From assembly GCF_002890915.1 (NCBI RefSeq), contig NZ_POUT01000012.1, forward strand, positions 44,093-108,092: 64,000 nt of DNA. The letters run 5' to 3'. Source of the stretch: Stutzerimonas stutzeri. Its GTDB lineage: Bacteria; Pseudomonadota; Gammaproteobacteria; Pseudomonadales; Pseudomonadaceae. Numbering within the stretch: the stretch's first letter is position 1; every line of letters begins with the position of its first letter. The notes under the pieces are model-generated. The model had not been told where the DNA came from and searched no databases. It saw only the letters and a program-made list of their open reading frames with translations. Shown piece after piece: positions 34,645-44,179 of this stretch. The position numbers were made by a program, and so were the translations under genes.

Positions 34645-35937
34645 TCAGCGTTCGCCCTGCTCGCGGGCAATGGCGCGATAGCCGATGTCCTTGCGGTAGA
34701 AACAGCCGTTCCAGCGGATCTTCTCCGCCAGGCGATAGGCCTGCTGCTGGGCGTCGGAGACACTGGCGCCGATGGCCGTGGCGCAGAGCACGCGGCCACC
34801 AGCGGTCACCACCTGGCCGTCGGCATTCAACGCGGTGCCGGCATGGAACACCTTGCCGTCGAGTTGCGCGGCGGCATCCAGCCCCTCGATCACGTCGCCC
34901 TTGGCATAGTCACCGGGATAGCCGCCGGCGGCCAGCACCACGCCGACGGTCGGGCGCGGGTCCCAGGTCGCTTCGACCTTGTCCAGTGCCTTGGCCAATG
35001 CGGCCTCGACCAGCAGCACCAGGCTGGATTCCAGGCGACACATGATCGGCTGGGTTTCCGGGTCGCCGAAACGGCAGTTGAACTCGATGACCTTGGGCGC
35101 GCCGGCCTTGTCGATCATCAGCCCGGCGTAGAGGAAGCCGGTGTAGACGTTGCCTTCGGCGGCCATGCCGCGCACGGTCGGGTAGATCACCTCGTCCATC
35201 ACCCGCTGGTGCACCTCGGCGGTGACCACCGGGGCCGGCGAGTAGGCGCCCATGCCGCCGGTGTTCGGGCCGCTGTCGCCGTCGCCGACGCGCTTGTGGT
35301 CCTGGCTGGTGGCCATCGGCAGCACGTGCTCGCCGTCGACCATGACGATGAAGCTGGCCTCTTCACCATCCAGAAATTCTTCGATGACCACGCGCGCGCC
35401 GGCATCGCCGAAGGCATTGCCCGACAGCATGTCGCGTACCGCGTCCCCGGCTTCGGCCAGGGTCATGGCGACGATCACGCCCTTGCCGGCGGCCAGGCCG
35501 TCGGCCTTGATGACGATCGGTGCGCCTTTCTCGCGCAGGTAGGCCAGCGCCGGCTCGACTTCGGTGAAGTTGCGGTAGTCGGCGGTGGGGATAGCGTGGC
35601 GAGCGAGGAAATCCTTGGTGAAGGCCTTGGAGCCTTCCAACTGGGCAGCGGCGGCGGTGGGGCCGAAGATGTCCAGGCCGCGACTGCGGAACAGATCGAC
35701 CACACCCTTCACCAGCGGCGCTTCCGGGCCGACGATGGTCAGCTGCACGTTCTTCTCGGCAAAATCGGCCAGTTGCTCGATGGCCAGCACGTCGATGGCG
35801 ACATTCTCGCACTTGGCCTCGGTGGCGGTGCCGGCATTGCCCGGGGCGACGAAGACCTTGGCGACGCGTGGGTCCTGCGCCACTTTCCAGGCCAGGGCGT
35901 GCTCGCGGCCGCCGCTGCCGATGATCAGTACGTTCAT
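34645..35937 (-). CDS. purD: Phosphoribosylamine--glycine ligase (GAR synthetase)
   Basis: PurD makes glycinamide ribonucleotide, the second step of purine synthesis. The 430-residue ATP-grasp enzyme begins MNVLIIGSGGREHALAWK and has VIKADGLAAGKGV, the substrate motif TGGMGAYSPAPVV, and EFNCRFGDPETQ (Mg-binding). It lies 115 bp downstream of purH, with a pair of palindromes in between, and 73 bp upstream of retS. Full length and typical. Confidence 0.97.
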   Translation of the reverse strand: MNVLIIGSGGREHALAWKVAQDPRVAKVFVAPGNAGTATEAKCENVAIDVLAIEQLADFAEKNVQLTIVGPEAPLVKGVVDLFRSRGLDIFGPTAAAAQLEGSKAFTKDFLARHAIPTADYRNFTEVEPALAYLREKGAPIVIKADGLAAGKGVIVAMTLAEAGDAVRDMLSGNAFGDAGARVVIEEFLDGEEASFIVMVDGEHVLPMATSQDHKRVGDGDSGPNTGGMGAYSPAPVVTAEVHQRVMDEVIYPTVRGMAAEGNVYTGFLYAGLMIDKAGAPKVIEFNCRFGDPETQPIMCRLESSLVLLVEAALAKALDKVEATWDPRPTVGVVLAAGGYPGDYAKGDVIEGLDAAAQLDGKVFHAGTALNADGQVVTAGGRVLCATAIGASVSDAQQQAYRLAEKIRWNGCFYRKDIGYRAIAREQGER

Positions 35938-35974
35938 GGGATTCTCCTGTAGGAGGCGGGCCTGCGGCCCGTTT

Positions 35975-36046
35975 GGTGGATAGAAAAAGCGCTATCCACC
36001 CTACGAAATAGGGCTGGAGTAGGGTGGATGGCCGAAGCCATCCACC
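35975..36046. repeat. Inverted pair of GGTGGAT palindromes between purH and purD
   Basis: Element A: GGTGGATAG (35975-35983), loop, CTATCCACC (35992-36000) followed by CTAC. Element B: GTAG then GGTGGATGGC (36023-36032), CGAA, GCCATCCACC (36037-36046). A and B are mirror images (CCACC-CTAC versus GTA-GGGTGG), forming a second class of REP-like doublet unrelated to the GTAGGAGCC type. On the purH-purD transcript each would fold into a strong hairpin. Confidence 0.75.
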
Positions 36047-36052
36047 AGCCAA

Positions 36053-37657
36053 TCAATGGCGGAAGTGACGCATACCCGTGAACACCATCGCGATTCCGGC
36101 CTCGTCGGCGGCGGCGATGACTTCCTCGTCGCGCATCGAGCCGCCGGGCTGGATCACCGCGGTGATGCCGGCCTTGGCGGCGTTGTCGATACCGTCGCGG
36201 AAGGGGAAGAAGGCGTCCGAGGCCATCACCGCGCCGGGTACCGCCAGGCCGGCGTGCTCGGCCTTGATCGCGGCGATGCGCGCGGAGTTGACGCGGCTCA
36301 TCTGGCCGGCGCCGACACCGACGGTCTGGCGGTTCTTGGCATAGACGATGGCGTTGGACTTGACGAACTTGGCCACTTTCCAGGCGAAGATCAGGTCGTG
36401 GATCTCCTGCTCGGTGGGCGCACGACGGGTGACGATCTTGAGGTCCGCCTCGGTGATCATGCCGATGTCGCGGCTCTGGATCAGCAGGCCGCCGTTGACG
36501 CGCTTGTAGTCCCAGCCCGGGCTGCGCTCGGCCGGCCATTCACCACATTCCAGCAGGCGCACATTGGCCTTGCTGGCGACCACATCGCGGGCGGCCTGGG
36601 AAACCTTGGGCGCGATGATCACTTCGACGAACTGGCGCTCGACGATGGCCTGGGCGGTCTCGCCGTCCAGCTCGCGGTTGAAGGCGATGATGCCGCCGAA
36701 GGCGGATTCGCTATCGGTGGCGTAGGCCAGGTCGTAGGCCTTGCGGATGCCGCCCTCGTCTTCCGGGACCACGGCCACGCCGCACGGGTTGGCGTGCTTG
36801 ACGATGACGCAGGCTGGTTTGACGAAGCTTTTCACGCACTCCAGCGCGGCATCGGTATCGGCGACGTTGTTGAACGAGAGCTCCTTGCCCTGCAGCTGCT
36901 TGGCGGTGGCGACGCAGGCTTCTTCCGGCTTCTCGACATAGAAGGCCGCCTGCTGGTGCGGGTTCTCGCCGTAGCGCATGTCCTGCGCCTTGATGAACTG
37001 CATGTTGTAGGTGCGCGGGAACAGGCTGCGGCCCTCGGTGGTGAGGGTTTCAGCAGCCTGGTCGATACCGCCCAGGTAGTTGGCGATCATGCCGTCGTAG
37101 GCGGCGGTGTGCTCGAAGGCCTTGAGCGCCAGGTCGAAGCGCTGGGCGTAGGTCAGGCCGCCGCTCTTCAGGTTCGCGACCACGCCGGCGTAGTCATCGG
37201 CATTGACCACGATGGCGACGTCCTTGTGGTTCTTCGCCGCGCTGCGGACCATGGTCGGGCCGCCGATGTCGATGTTCTCGATGGCGTCGGGCAGGGTGCA
37301 GCCCGGCTTGGCCACGGTGGCGGCGAACGGGTAGAGGTTGACTGCGACGAGGTCGATCGGCCGGATGCCGTGCTCGCTCATCACCGCACCGTCCAGGTCA
37401 CGCCGGCCGAGGATGCCGCCATGGATCTTCGGGTGCAGGGTCTTCACCCGGCCATCCATCATTTCCGGGAAGCCGGTGTAGTCGGCGACCTCCACGGCGG
37501 CGATGCCGTTCTCGCTCAGCAGCTTGAAAGTGCCGCCGGTGGAGAGGATCTCGACGCCGAGGGCGGCGAGTTCGCGGGCGAAATCGACGACGCCGGTCTT
37601 GTCGGACACGCTGATCAGCGCACGGCGGACGGGAAGGCGGGTGGTTTGGTCGGTCAT
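36053..37657 (-). CDS. purH: Bifunctional AICAR formyltransferase / IMP cyclohydrolase
   Basis: PurH catalyses the last two steps of IMP synthesis. The 534-residue product has the N-terminal MGS-like cyclohydrolase domain (ALISVSDKTGVVDFARELA, LSTGGTFKLL, GRVKTLHPKIHGGIL) and the formyltransferase domain with KHANPCGVAV (catalytic Lys-His), AFGGIIAFNRELD, and KSNAIVYAKNRQTVGVGAGQMSRV. It precedes purD. The upstream fis stop is 87 bp away. Confidence 0.97.
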   Translation of the reverse strand: MTDQTTRLPVRRALISVSDKTGVVDFARELAALGVEILSTGGTFKLLSENGIAAVEVADYTGFPEMMDGRVKTLHPKIHGGILGRRDLDGAVMSEHGIRPIDLVAVNLYPFAATVAKPGCTLPDAIENIDIGGPTMVRSAAKNHKDVAIVVNADDYAGVVANLKSGGLTYAQRFDLALKAFEHTAAYDGMIANYLGGIDQAAETLTTEGRSLFPRTYNMQFIKAQDMRYGENPHQQAAFYVEKPEEACVATAKQLQGKELSFNNVADTDAALECVKSFVKPACVIVKHANPCGVAVVPEDEGGIRKAYDLAYATDSESAFGGIIAFNRELDGETAQAIVERQFVEVIIAPKVSQAARDVVASKANVRLLECGEWPAERSPGWDYKRVNGGLLIQSRDIGMITEADLKIVTRRAPTEQEIHDLIFAWKVAKFVKSNAIVYAKNRQTVGVGAGQMSRVNSARIAAIKAEHAGLAVPGAVMASDAFFPFRDGIDNAAKAGITAVIQPGGSMRDEEVIAAADEAGIAMVFTGMRHFRH

Positions 37658-37675
37658 TGACGTTTCCTAGGGCTA

Positions 37676-37727
37676 CAGGCTTGAGGCGACAGGTTCCAGG
37701 CCGGGGCGGCCTGCCGCCTCAAGCCTG
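37676..37727. repeat. Heptamer-type inverted repeat between fis and purH
   Basis: CAGGCTTGAGGCGACAGG (37676-37693) and CCTGCCGCCTCAAGCCTG (37710-37727) are reverse complements at 17 of 18 positions. The sequence runs in 7-base units (GCTACAG, GCTTGAG, GCGACAG, GTTCCAG; then GCCTGCC, GCCTCAA, GCCTGCA, ACCTGCC). There is no T-run after it in the direction of transcription, so it is not an ordinary terminator. Confidence 0.75.
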
Positions 37728-37744
37728 CAACCTGCCACCGCTTT

Positions 37745-38065
37745 TCAGAGCAGATCGTACTGTTTGAGTTTCTTGCGCAGGGTGCCGCGGTTCAGGCCCA
37801 GCAATTCCGAGGCCTTGGTCTGGTTGCCCTTGACGTAGTGCATCACCGTTTCCAGCAGCGGCGCTTCCACTTCGGAGAGCACGAGGTTGTAAACGTCCGT
37901 GACGTCGGCACCTTCGAGCCGGGCGAAATAGTTGTGCAGCGCTTTCTCGACGCTGCCGCGCAGCGTCTGGCCTGCTTCGCTCGGCGTGTTCAGGTGCTGC
38001 TTCAGGTTCACGTTGTCACTCACGGATGTCGTTCCACTTACCAATGTTTCATTCAACAGCGTCAT
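37745..38065 (-). CDS. fis: DNA-binding protein Fis
   Basis: Fis is a nucleoid protein and activator of rRNA and other growth promoters. The 106-residue product has the conserved C-terminal helix-turn-helix GNQTKASELLGLNRGTLRKKLKQ and a longer, divergent N-terminus (MTLLNETLVSGTTSVSDN) as in other pseudomonads. ATG 38065 overlaps the dusB stop by 4 nt, so it is made from the dusB-fis operon, the classic arrangement. Confidence 0.96.
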   Translation of the reverse strand: MTLLNETLVSGTTSVSDNVNLKQHLNTPSEAGQTLRGSVEKALHNYFARLEGADVTDVYNLVLSEVEAPLLETVMHYVKGNQTKASELLGLNRGTLRKKLKQYDLL

Positions 38066-39075
38066 GCGGCCACCTCTGTTCCATCCACCGAGCCGGGCCC
38101 CGAGCGTTGTTCGGCGAAGAACTGCCGAATGCTGGAGCCCTGAGCATCCCTGTCTTCCAGATGATTGAAACGGGCGCGAAACTCCCGTGCACCCGGCAAT
38201 GTGGCGAGATACCAACCCACATGCTTGCGGGCGATGCGCACGCCCATCACCTCGCCATAGAACTCGTGCAGCGCCTGCAGATGCTGCAACAGGATAGTCT
38301 CGACCTCTTCCAGCGTCGCGGCCGGCAGCAGCTCGCCAGTGCGCAGATAATGCTCCACTTCGCGGAAGATCCACGGGCGACCCTGCGCCGCACGGCCGAT
38401 CAGAAGGCCGTCGGCCCCCGTGGCCCGCAACACCTGGCGGGCTTTCTGCGGCGAATCGATATCACCGTTGGCGAACACCGGGATCGACACCGCCTGCTTG
38501 ATCGCGGCGATGGTGTCGTATTCGGCATCGCCGGTGTACAGATCGGCCCGGGTCCGCCCATGCACCGCGAGGGCGGCGATCCCCGACTGTTCGGCGATGC
38601 GGGCGATGCGGACGCCATTCCTGTTCTGCCGGTCCCAGCCGGTACGGATCTTCAGCGTCACCGGTACGTCCACCGCGGCCACCACCGCCTCGAGAATCTC
38701 GCCGACCAGGCGCTCGTCGCGCATCAGGGCGGAACCCGCGGCCTTGTTGCAGACCTTCTTCGCCGGACAGCCCATGTTGATGTCGATGATCTGTGCGCCC
38801 AGCTCCACGTTGCGCCGGGCGGCCTCGGCGAGCATCTCGGGATCGCCACCGGCGATCTGCACCGAACGCGGTTCCGGCTCGCCAGCATGCTGCAGGCGCA
38901 GACGCGACTTGCGACTGTTCCACAGACGCACGTCGCTGGTGAGCATTTCCGAGACCACCAGGGCCGCGCCGAAGCGGCGGCACAACTGGCGGAACGGCTG
39001 ATCGGTCACGCCGGCCATGGGCGCGAGGATCAACCGGTTGGTCAAGGTGTAAGGGCCGATGCGTACCGCTGACAT
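38062..39075 (-). CDS. dusB: tRNA-dihydrouridine synthase B
   Basis: DusB reduces specific tRNA uridines with FMN/NADPH. The 337-residue product has APMAGVTDQPFR, the Dus signature DINMGCPAKKVCNKAAGSALM with the catalytic Cys of the CNK motif (about 108), HGRTRADLYTG and FANGDIDSP, GADGLLIGRAAQG for FMN phosphate. It is first in the dusB-fis operon with its own promoter at 39136-39164. Confidence 0.95.
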   Translation of the reverse strand: MSAVRIGPYTLTNRLILAPMAGVTDQPFRQLCRRFGAALVVSEMLTSDVRLWNSRKSRLRLQHAGEPEPRSVQIAGGDPEMLAEAARRNVELGAQIIDINMGCPAKKVCNKAAGSALMRDERLVGEILEAVVAAVDVPVTLKIRTGWDRQNRNGVRIARIAEQSGIAALAVHGRTRADLYTGDAEYDTIAAIKQAVSIPVFANGDIDSPQKARQVLRATGADGLLIGRAAQGRPWIFREVEHYLRTGELLPAATLEEVETILLQHLQALHEFYGEVMGVRIARKHVGWYLATLPGAREFRARFNHLEDRDAQGSSIRQFFAEQRSGPGSVDGTEVAA

Positions 39076-39135
39076 GAAGATTCCCTGCCTGGAGCCTGCT
39101 TGTTAGGTCGATCGGGACTGCAAAAAAGGGTGGGC

Positions 39136-39164
39136 ATAATACCCGCTCCGCATGACGGGTTAAA
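39136..39164 (-). promoter_or_regulatory. Predicted sigma-70 promoter of dusB-fis
   Basis: On the minus strand TTTAAC (39164-39159), 17-bp spacer, TATTAT (39141-39136), then a GCCC discriminator. The GC-rich start region is what stringently controlled fis promoters show in enterics. It lies 60 bp before the dusB ATG. Confidence 0.6.
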
Positions 39165-39281
39165 GGTTGTTTTGAACAAATTCTGAACAGCGGCCAGCTT
39201 ATCGCCAGGAGTTTGCAAGCCATGGCGGACGCCATCACGGGCGTCGCATGATGGCGCTTTCAGGCCAGGGATGGCTTTGGG

Positions 39282-40517
39282 TTATTCCGGCGAATGGAAG
39301 CTCAGGCTGTAATTGACCGCCTTGGCGCCCGGATCGAGGATGTCCAGCGCGATGTGGATCGGTACCTGCGGCGGCATCTGGGCCTGCCCCGCCAGCTCGC
39401 CGGAAAGGTATTCGCCGGGCTTGAAGCTGCGGCTGGCAAGCAGCTTGCCATTGATGTCGGCGAAGCGAATCTCCAGCAGCGGGAAAGGCTGGGCGAAGGC
39501 CGCGCGGTTGTAGAGGATCGCATCGACCACCAGCGCCCCGCTGAACTCGGGATGGCTGCGCACCACCAGGTTGCTGCTGCGGATCTGGTCGATGTCGACC
39601 AGCGACGGCAGCTTGCAGCCGAGTGTCGGGCAGATGCGCTCGAACCAGGGGCGGTATTGCGCCTGGCGCGACAGTTCGTCGTAGTTGTAGGCCACGTACT
39701 GGGCGCCGAGCGCGAGCAGGGCCAGGAGATTCAGCGCGCCCCAGCCGAGCCAGCGCCCCCAGGGTTTCTTGCGCTGTTGCCAGTCCAGTTGCAGCGGCTC
39801 GTCTTCGAGTTCGAACAGCGGTTCGTCACGCAGGGCGGGTTCCTGGCGAGGGGGCGAGGAGATTGCCGGTGGAATGTCGAAGTCCGGTTCGATGCGTTCG
39901 GTCTGCGCCTGCTGCGCCTTGGCGCTCGCCAATGGCCTGGTGCTCGTCGCGAGCGGGCTGGGGGGCTGCGGTGCGGCCTCGGTTACCGGCGTGAAGCTGA
40001 TCGGCTCCGGCTCCCCTCCAGCGTCCGGCTTGGTCGCGGAGTCAGTGTCCTGCGCTTCGGCGTCGAGCAGCGTCTCGGCCCAGCTTTCGTCATGGATGCG
40101 TTCTTCTTCCGGCCGCGTATCGAGCAGGCGCGTGGCTGGGCTGGAGGCATTCTGCAATTCGAGAAAATCGCGCGACAGCTCGAGCTCCTGGCGCTCGAGC
40201 TTGGCCAGTTCCTCGTCGAGGTCGAGGCTGTCCAGGTCGAGATCGTCGTGAATCCACAGGGTTTCGTCGGCCTCGAGCGCCGGCCGCACCGGCTCGGCGG
40301 GGGCGGCCGGCGGCAAGGGAGGCTCTACGGCCCGGGGCGGTGCCGGGTCGGCCAGCGCTTGCGTCGGGTCGAGATCATCACGCAGCAGCTGACGAGCCGC
40401 ATTGAACACTTCCATGCAGGCGCCGCAGCGCACGGTGCCATGCGCGGCGCGAAGCTGGCTGCGGCTGACGCGAAAACGGGTGCTGCAATGAGGGCATTGG
40501 GTGATGAAGCTGGTCAT
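39282..40517 (-). CDS. Zinc-ribbon (MJ0042) and DUF3426 membrane protein
   Basis: The 411-residue protein begins with an MJ0042-type zinc ribbon (CPHC at residues 8-11 and CGAC at about 31-34), followed by about 200 residues of acidic, Pro/Ala-rich low-complexity sequence, a single membrane segment (about 265-285, LGWGALNLLALLALGAQYVAY) and a C-terminal DUF3426 beta-rich domain. Such proteins are widespread next to prmA/dusB-fis in gammaproteobacteria, with no known function. It is probably the second gene after prmA (104-bp gap). Confidence 0.82.
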   Translation of the reverse strand: MTSFITQCPHCSTRFRVSRSQLRAAHGTVRCGACMEVFNAARQLLRDDLDPTQALADPAPPRAVEPPLPPAAPAEPVRPALEADETLWIHDDLDLDSLDLDEELAKLERQELELSRDFLELQNASSPATRLLDTRPEEERIHDESWAETLLDAEAQDTDSATKPDAGGEPEPISFTPVTEAAPQPPSPLATSTRPLASAKAQQAQTERIEPDFDIPPAISSPPRQEPALRDEPLFELEDEPLQLDWQQRKKPWGRWLGWGALNLLALLALGAQYVAYNYDELSRQAQYRPWFERICPTLGCKLPSLVDIDQIRSSNLVVRSHPEFSGALVVDAILYNRAAFAQPFPLLEIRFADINGKLLASRSFKPGEYLSGELAGQAQMPPQVPIHIALDILDPGAKAVNYSLSFHSPE

Positions 40518-40621
40518 GCGCGATTCCGCGGGGAAAGTGCCGGCTAGTCTAGCGCATGCCTACCGCCCAGCGGCAGTGACGCCGCTGTCGTTGTGAGCGG
40601 TGGGCTGCGCCCGCATGGCGT

Positions 40622-41503
40622 TCAACGCCGGCGTACGCCGCTGATGCGTACCCAGCCGTCCTTGATGGCGGTCGGGTCGAGTTCGAAGTCCTCGTCGTAG
40701 GCGGCGCGGACCTCTTCGGCCTGTTCGGCGAGAATCCCGGACAACGCCAGCCGGCCGCCGGGCTTGACCAGTGCGCCGATGCGCGGTGCAAGGGACACCA
40801 GCGGCCCGGCGAGAATGTTGGCGACCACCACGTCGGCGGGTTCCTGCGGCAGCTGCTCGGGCAGGTAGAGTGCGAAGCGTTCGGCGGCGATGCCGTTGCG
40901 CTCGGCATTGTCGCGCGAGGCCTCCAGCGCCTGGCTGTCGATGTCGGTGCCGACGGCGTGCTCGGCGCCCAGCAGCAGGCCGGCGATGGCGAGAATTCCC
41001 GAGCCGCAGCCGAAGTCCAGCAGGGACTGGCCCTCGAGAGGCTGGGCGTCCAGCCATTCGAGGCAGAGCGCGGTGGTCGGGTGCGTGCCGGTGCCGAAGG
41101 CCAGTCCCGGGTCGAGCAGCAGGTTGACCGCGTCGGGCTCGGGCGCGGCATGCCAGCTGGGCACGATCCACAGGCGGCGACCGAAGCGCATCGGCTGGAA
41201 GTTGTCCATCCAGCTGCGTTCCCAGTCCTGGTCCTCGACCTGCTCGACCTGGTGTTCCGGCAGCTCGGTGCCGCGTAGCAGCTGCAGGTGGGCGAGCAGG
41301 GCGTCGGGGTCGGTATCGGCTTCGAACAGCGCCAGCAGATGGGTATGCGACCACAGCGGGGTGGTGCCCAGGTCCGGTTCGAAGATCGGCTGGTCTTCGG
41401 CGTCCATGAAGGTCACGGAGACCGCGCCGAGGTCCAGCAGCTGGTCTTCCAGCGCTTCGGCCTGTTCGGGGGTGATGGCGAGTCGGATCTGCAGCCAGGA
41501 CAT
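40622..41503 (-). CDS. prmA: Ribosomal protein L11 methyltransferase
   Basis: PrmA trimethylates ribosomal protein L11. The 293-residue product has the N-terminal L11-binding domain, DWERSWMDNFQPMRFGRRLWIVPSW, GLAFGTGTHPTT, the SAM-binding DFGCGSGILAIAG (about 164-176), and NILAGPLVSLAP for the NPPY-like position. ATG 41503 has AGGGAG 6 nt upstream. It follows the acc operon terminator and repeat array. Confidence 0.95.
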   Translation of the reverse strand: MSWLQIRLAITPEQAEALEDQLLDLGAVSVTFMDAEDQPIFEPDLGTTPLWSHTHLLALFEADTDPDALLAHLQLLRGTELPEHQVEQVEDQDWERSWMDNFQPMRFGRRLWIVPSWHAAPEPDAVNLLLDPGLAFGTGTHPTTALCLEWLDAQPLEGQSLLDFGCGSGILAIAGLLLGAEHAVGTDIDSQALEASRDNAERNGIAAERFALYLPEQLPQEPADVVVANILAGPLVSLAPRIGALVKPGGRLALSGILAEQAEEVRAAYDEDFELDPTAIKDGWVRISGVRRR

Positions 41504-41524
41504 GGGAGACTCCCTTCGGGAGCA

Positions 41525-41552
41525 GCTTCAAGCTTCAGGCCTCAAGCCGCAT
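41525..41552. repeat. Degenerate heptamer block in the prmA leader
   Basis: GCTTCAA, GCTTCAG, GCCTCAA, GCCGCAT run in exact 7-base register just upstream of the prmA ribosome-binding site, opposite in orientation to the GCTTGCA array on the other side of the acc terminator. Confidence 0.65.
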
Positions 41553-41554
41553 GA

Positions 41555-41585
41555 ATAAAAAAGAAGGAGCGGCCGAGGCCGCTCC
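41555..41585 (-). terminator. Intrinsic terminator of the aroQ-accBC transcript
   Basis: Read on the minus strand: GGAGCGGCC, loop TC, GGCCGCTCC, then TTCTTTTTT. It lies about 100 bp beyond the accC stop, after the tandem heptamer array, which is therefore transcribed in the 3' untranslated region. Confidence 0.9.
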
Positions 41586-41602
41586 AGAGGTGTGCATCAT
41601 AT

Positions 41603-41679
41603 GCTTGCAGCTTGCAGCTTGCAGCTTGCAGCTTGCAGCTTGCAGCTTGCAGCTTGCAGCTTGCAGCTTGCAGCTTGCA
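41603..41679. repeat. Perfect tandem array (GCTTGCA)11 in the accC 3' region
   Basis: Eleven uninterrupted copies of GCTTGCA (77 bp) abut the accC stop codon (TAA at 41682-41684), which itself lies in a decayed unit GCTTAGT. Copy number and total length equal those of the (GCCTGAA)11 array at 23426-23502 although the unit differs. Confidence 0.95.
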
Positions 41680-41681
41680 GC

Positions 41682-43031
<1,350 letters not shown>

Positions 43032-43048
43032 CGCTGGCTCTCCGCGGT

Positions 43049-43507
43049 TCAAACGATGGTGAACAGCGGCTGGTCGAATTCGACCGGCTGACCATTCTCC
43101 ACCAGGATGGATTCGATGGTGCCGCTGGTTTCGGCCTCGATGTGGTTCATCATCTTCATGGCTTCGACGATGCAGAGGATGTCGCCCTTCTTCACGGTCT
43201 GGCCGACGTCGACGAACGGCTTGGCTTCCGGCGAGGAGGCGCGGTAGAAGGTGCCGACCATCGGCGAGCGGACCACGGTGCCGTTCAGCTTGGGTGCGGC
43301 CGGGGCCGCGTCGGCAGCCGGCGCGGCAGCTGCGGCGGGTGCCGGAGCCGGTGCGGCAGGTGCCTGGGCGTAGATGGGTTGCTGCATCGCCACCTGCTTG
43401 CTGTGGCGGCTGATGCGCACGGACTCTTCACCCTCGTGGATCTCGAGTTCGTCGATACCGGACTCTTCCAGCAGTTCGATCAGTTTCTTGACTTTGCGAA
43501 TATCCAT
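43049..43507 (-). CDS. accB: Biotin carboxyl carrier protein of acetyl-CoA carboxylase
   Basis: AccB carries the biotin swinging arm between AccC and the AccAD carboxyltransferase. The 152-residue product starts MDIRKVKKLIELLEES, has an Ala/Pro-rich linker (about 48-75) and the biotinyl domain with Lys118 in EAMKMMN, including the BCCP 'thumb' region (SSPEAKPFVDVGQ). It is followed by accC; aroQ is 69 bp upstream. Confidence 0.97.
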   Translation of the reverse strand: MDIRKVKKLIELLEESGIDELEIHEGEESVRISRHSKQVAMQQPIYAQAPAAPAPAPAAAAAPAADAAPAAPKLNGTVVRSPMVGTFYRASSPEAKPFVDVGQTVKKGDILCIVEAMKMMNHIEAETSGTIESILVENGQPVEFDQPLFTIV

Positions 43508-43576
43508 GAAGCATTGACTCCCAGGTAAGTTCGAAGGGCATTGCTGCTCGCGTGTTCAGGACTCGGAGGCGAGTTC

Positions 43577-44020
43577 TCAGGAAGCAGCGAGTTGTTCCAG
43601 GGCGGCCTCCAAGGCCAGTCGGTAGCCGCTGGCGCCAAGGCCGCAGATCACCCCTACCGCGATATCGGAAAAGTAGGAGTGATGGCGGAAAGGTTCACGT
43701 TTGTGCACGTTGGACAGGTGCACTTCGATGAATGGGATGCTCACGGCCAGCAATGCGTCACGTAATGCGACGCTGGTGTGCGTGAAGGCGGCCGGATTGA
43801 TCAGGATGAAGTCGACACCTTCGCCGCGCGCGGCGTGGATGCGCTCGATCAGTTCGTATTCGGCATTGGATTGCAGGTGCAGCAGGTGATGCCCGGCATT
43901 GCGGGCGTACTGCTCCAGATCCTGGTTGATCTGTGCCAGCGTCACCGCGCCGTAGACGCCCGGTTCGCGGGTGCCGAGCAGATTCAGGTTCGGGCCGTGA
44001 AGGACCAGAAGCGTGGCCAT
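43577..44020 (-). CDS. aroQ: 3-dehydroquinate dehydratase, type II
   Basis: AroQ converts 3-dehydroquinate to 3-dehydroshikimate. The 147-residue product is a type II enzyme: LLVLHGPNLNLLGTREPGVYG (catalytic Arg/Tyr loop), LQSNAEYELIERIH, INPAAFTHTSVALRDAL, FIEVHLSNVHKREPFRHHS (catalytic His). It precedes accB in the aroQ-accB-accC order of pseudomonads, an old association of unknown meaning. Confidence 0.97.
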   Translation of the reverse strand: MATLLVLHGPNLNLLGTREPGVYGAVTLAQINQDLEQYARNAGHHLLHLQSNAEYELIERIHAARGEGVDFILINPAAFTHTSVALRDALLAVSIPFIEVHLSNVHKREPFRHHSYFSDIAVGVICGLGASGYRLALEAALEQLAAS

Positions 44021-44179
44021 GCCTATTCCTTGTTTTTCTTGGGTGCGCCGAGCCGGCGGAAGGGCGGGCTCGCGGAAAGTGAAAAACTATGCCCGAAGCA
44101 TGGGCTGACTGTCCAGTCATGCCGGGCGATCGCGTGAAATACCCGCATTATGGCTGGAGTTTGCCGCAGGAGCGCCGCG

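Noticed and set aside
35975..36046. Purine riboswitch in the purH-purD gap
   Set aside because: The stems are simple perfect palindromes of REP type, with no three-way junction or conserved purine-aptamer core.
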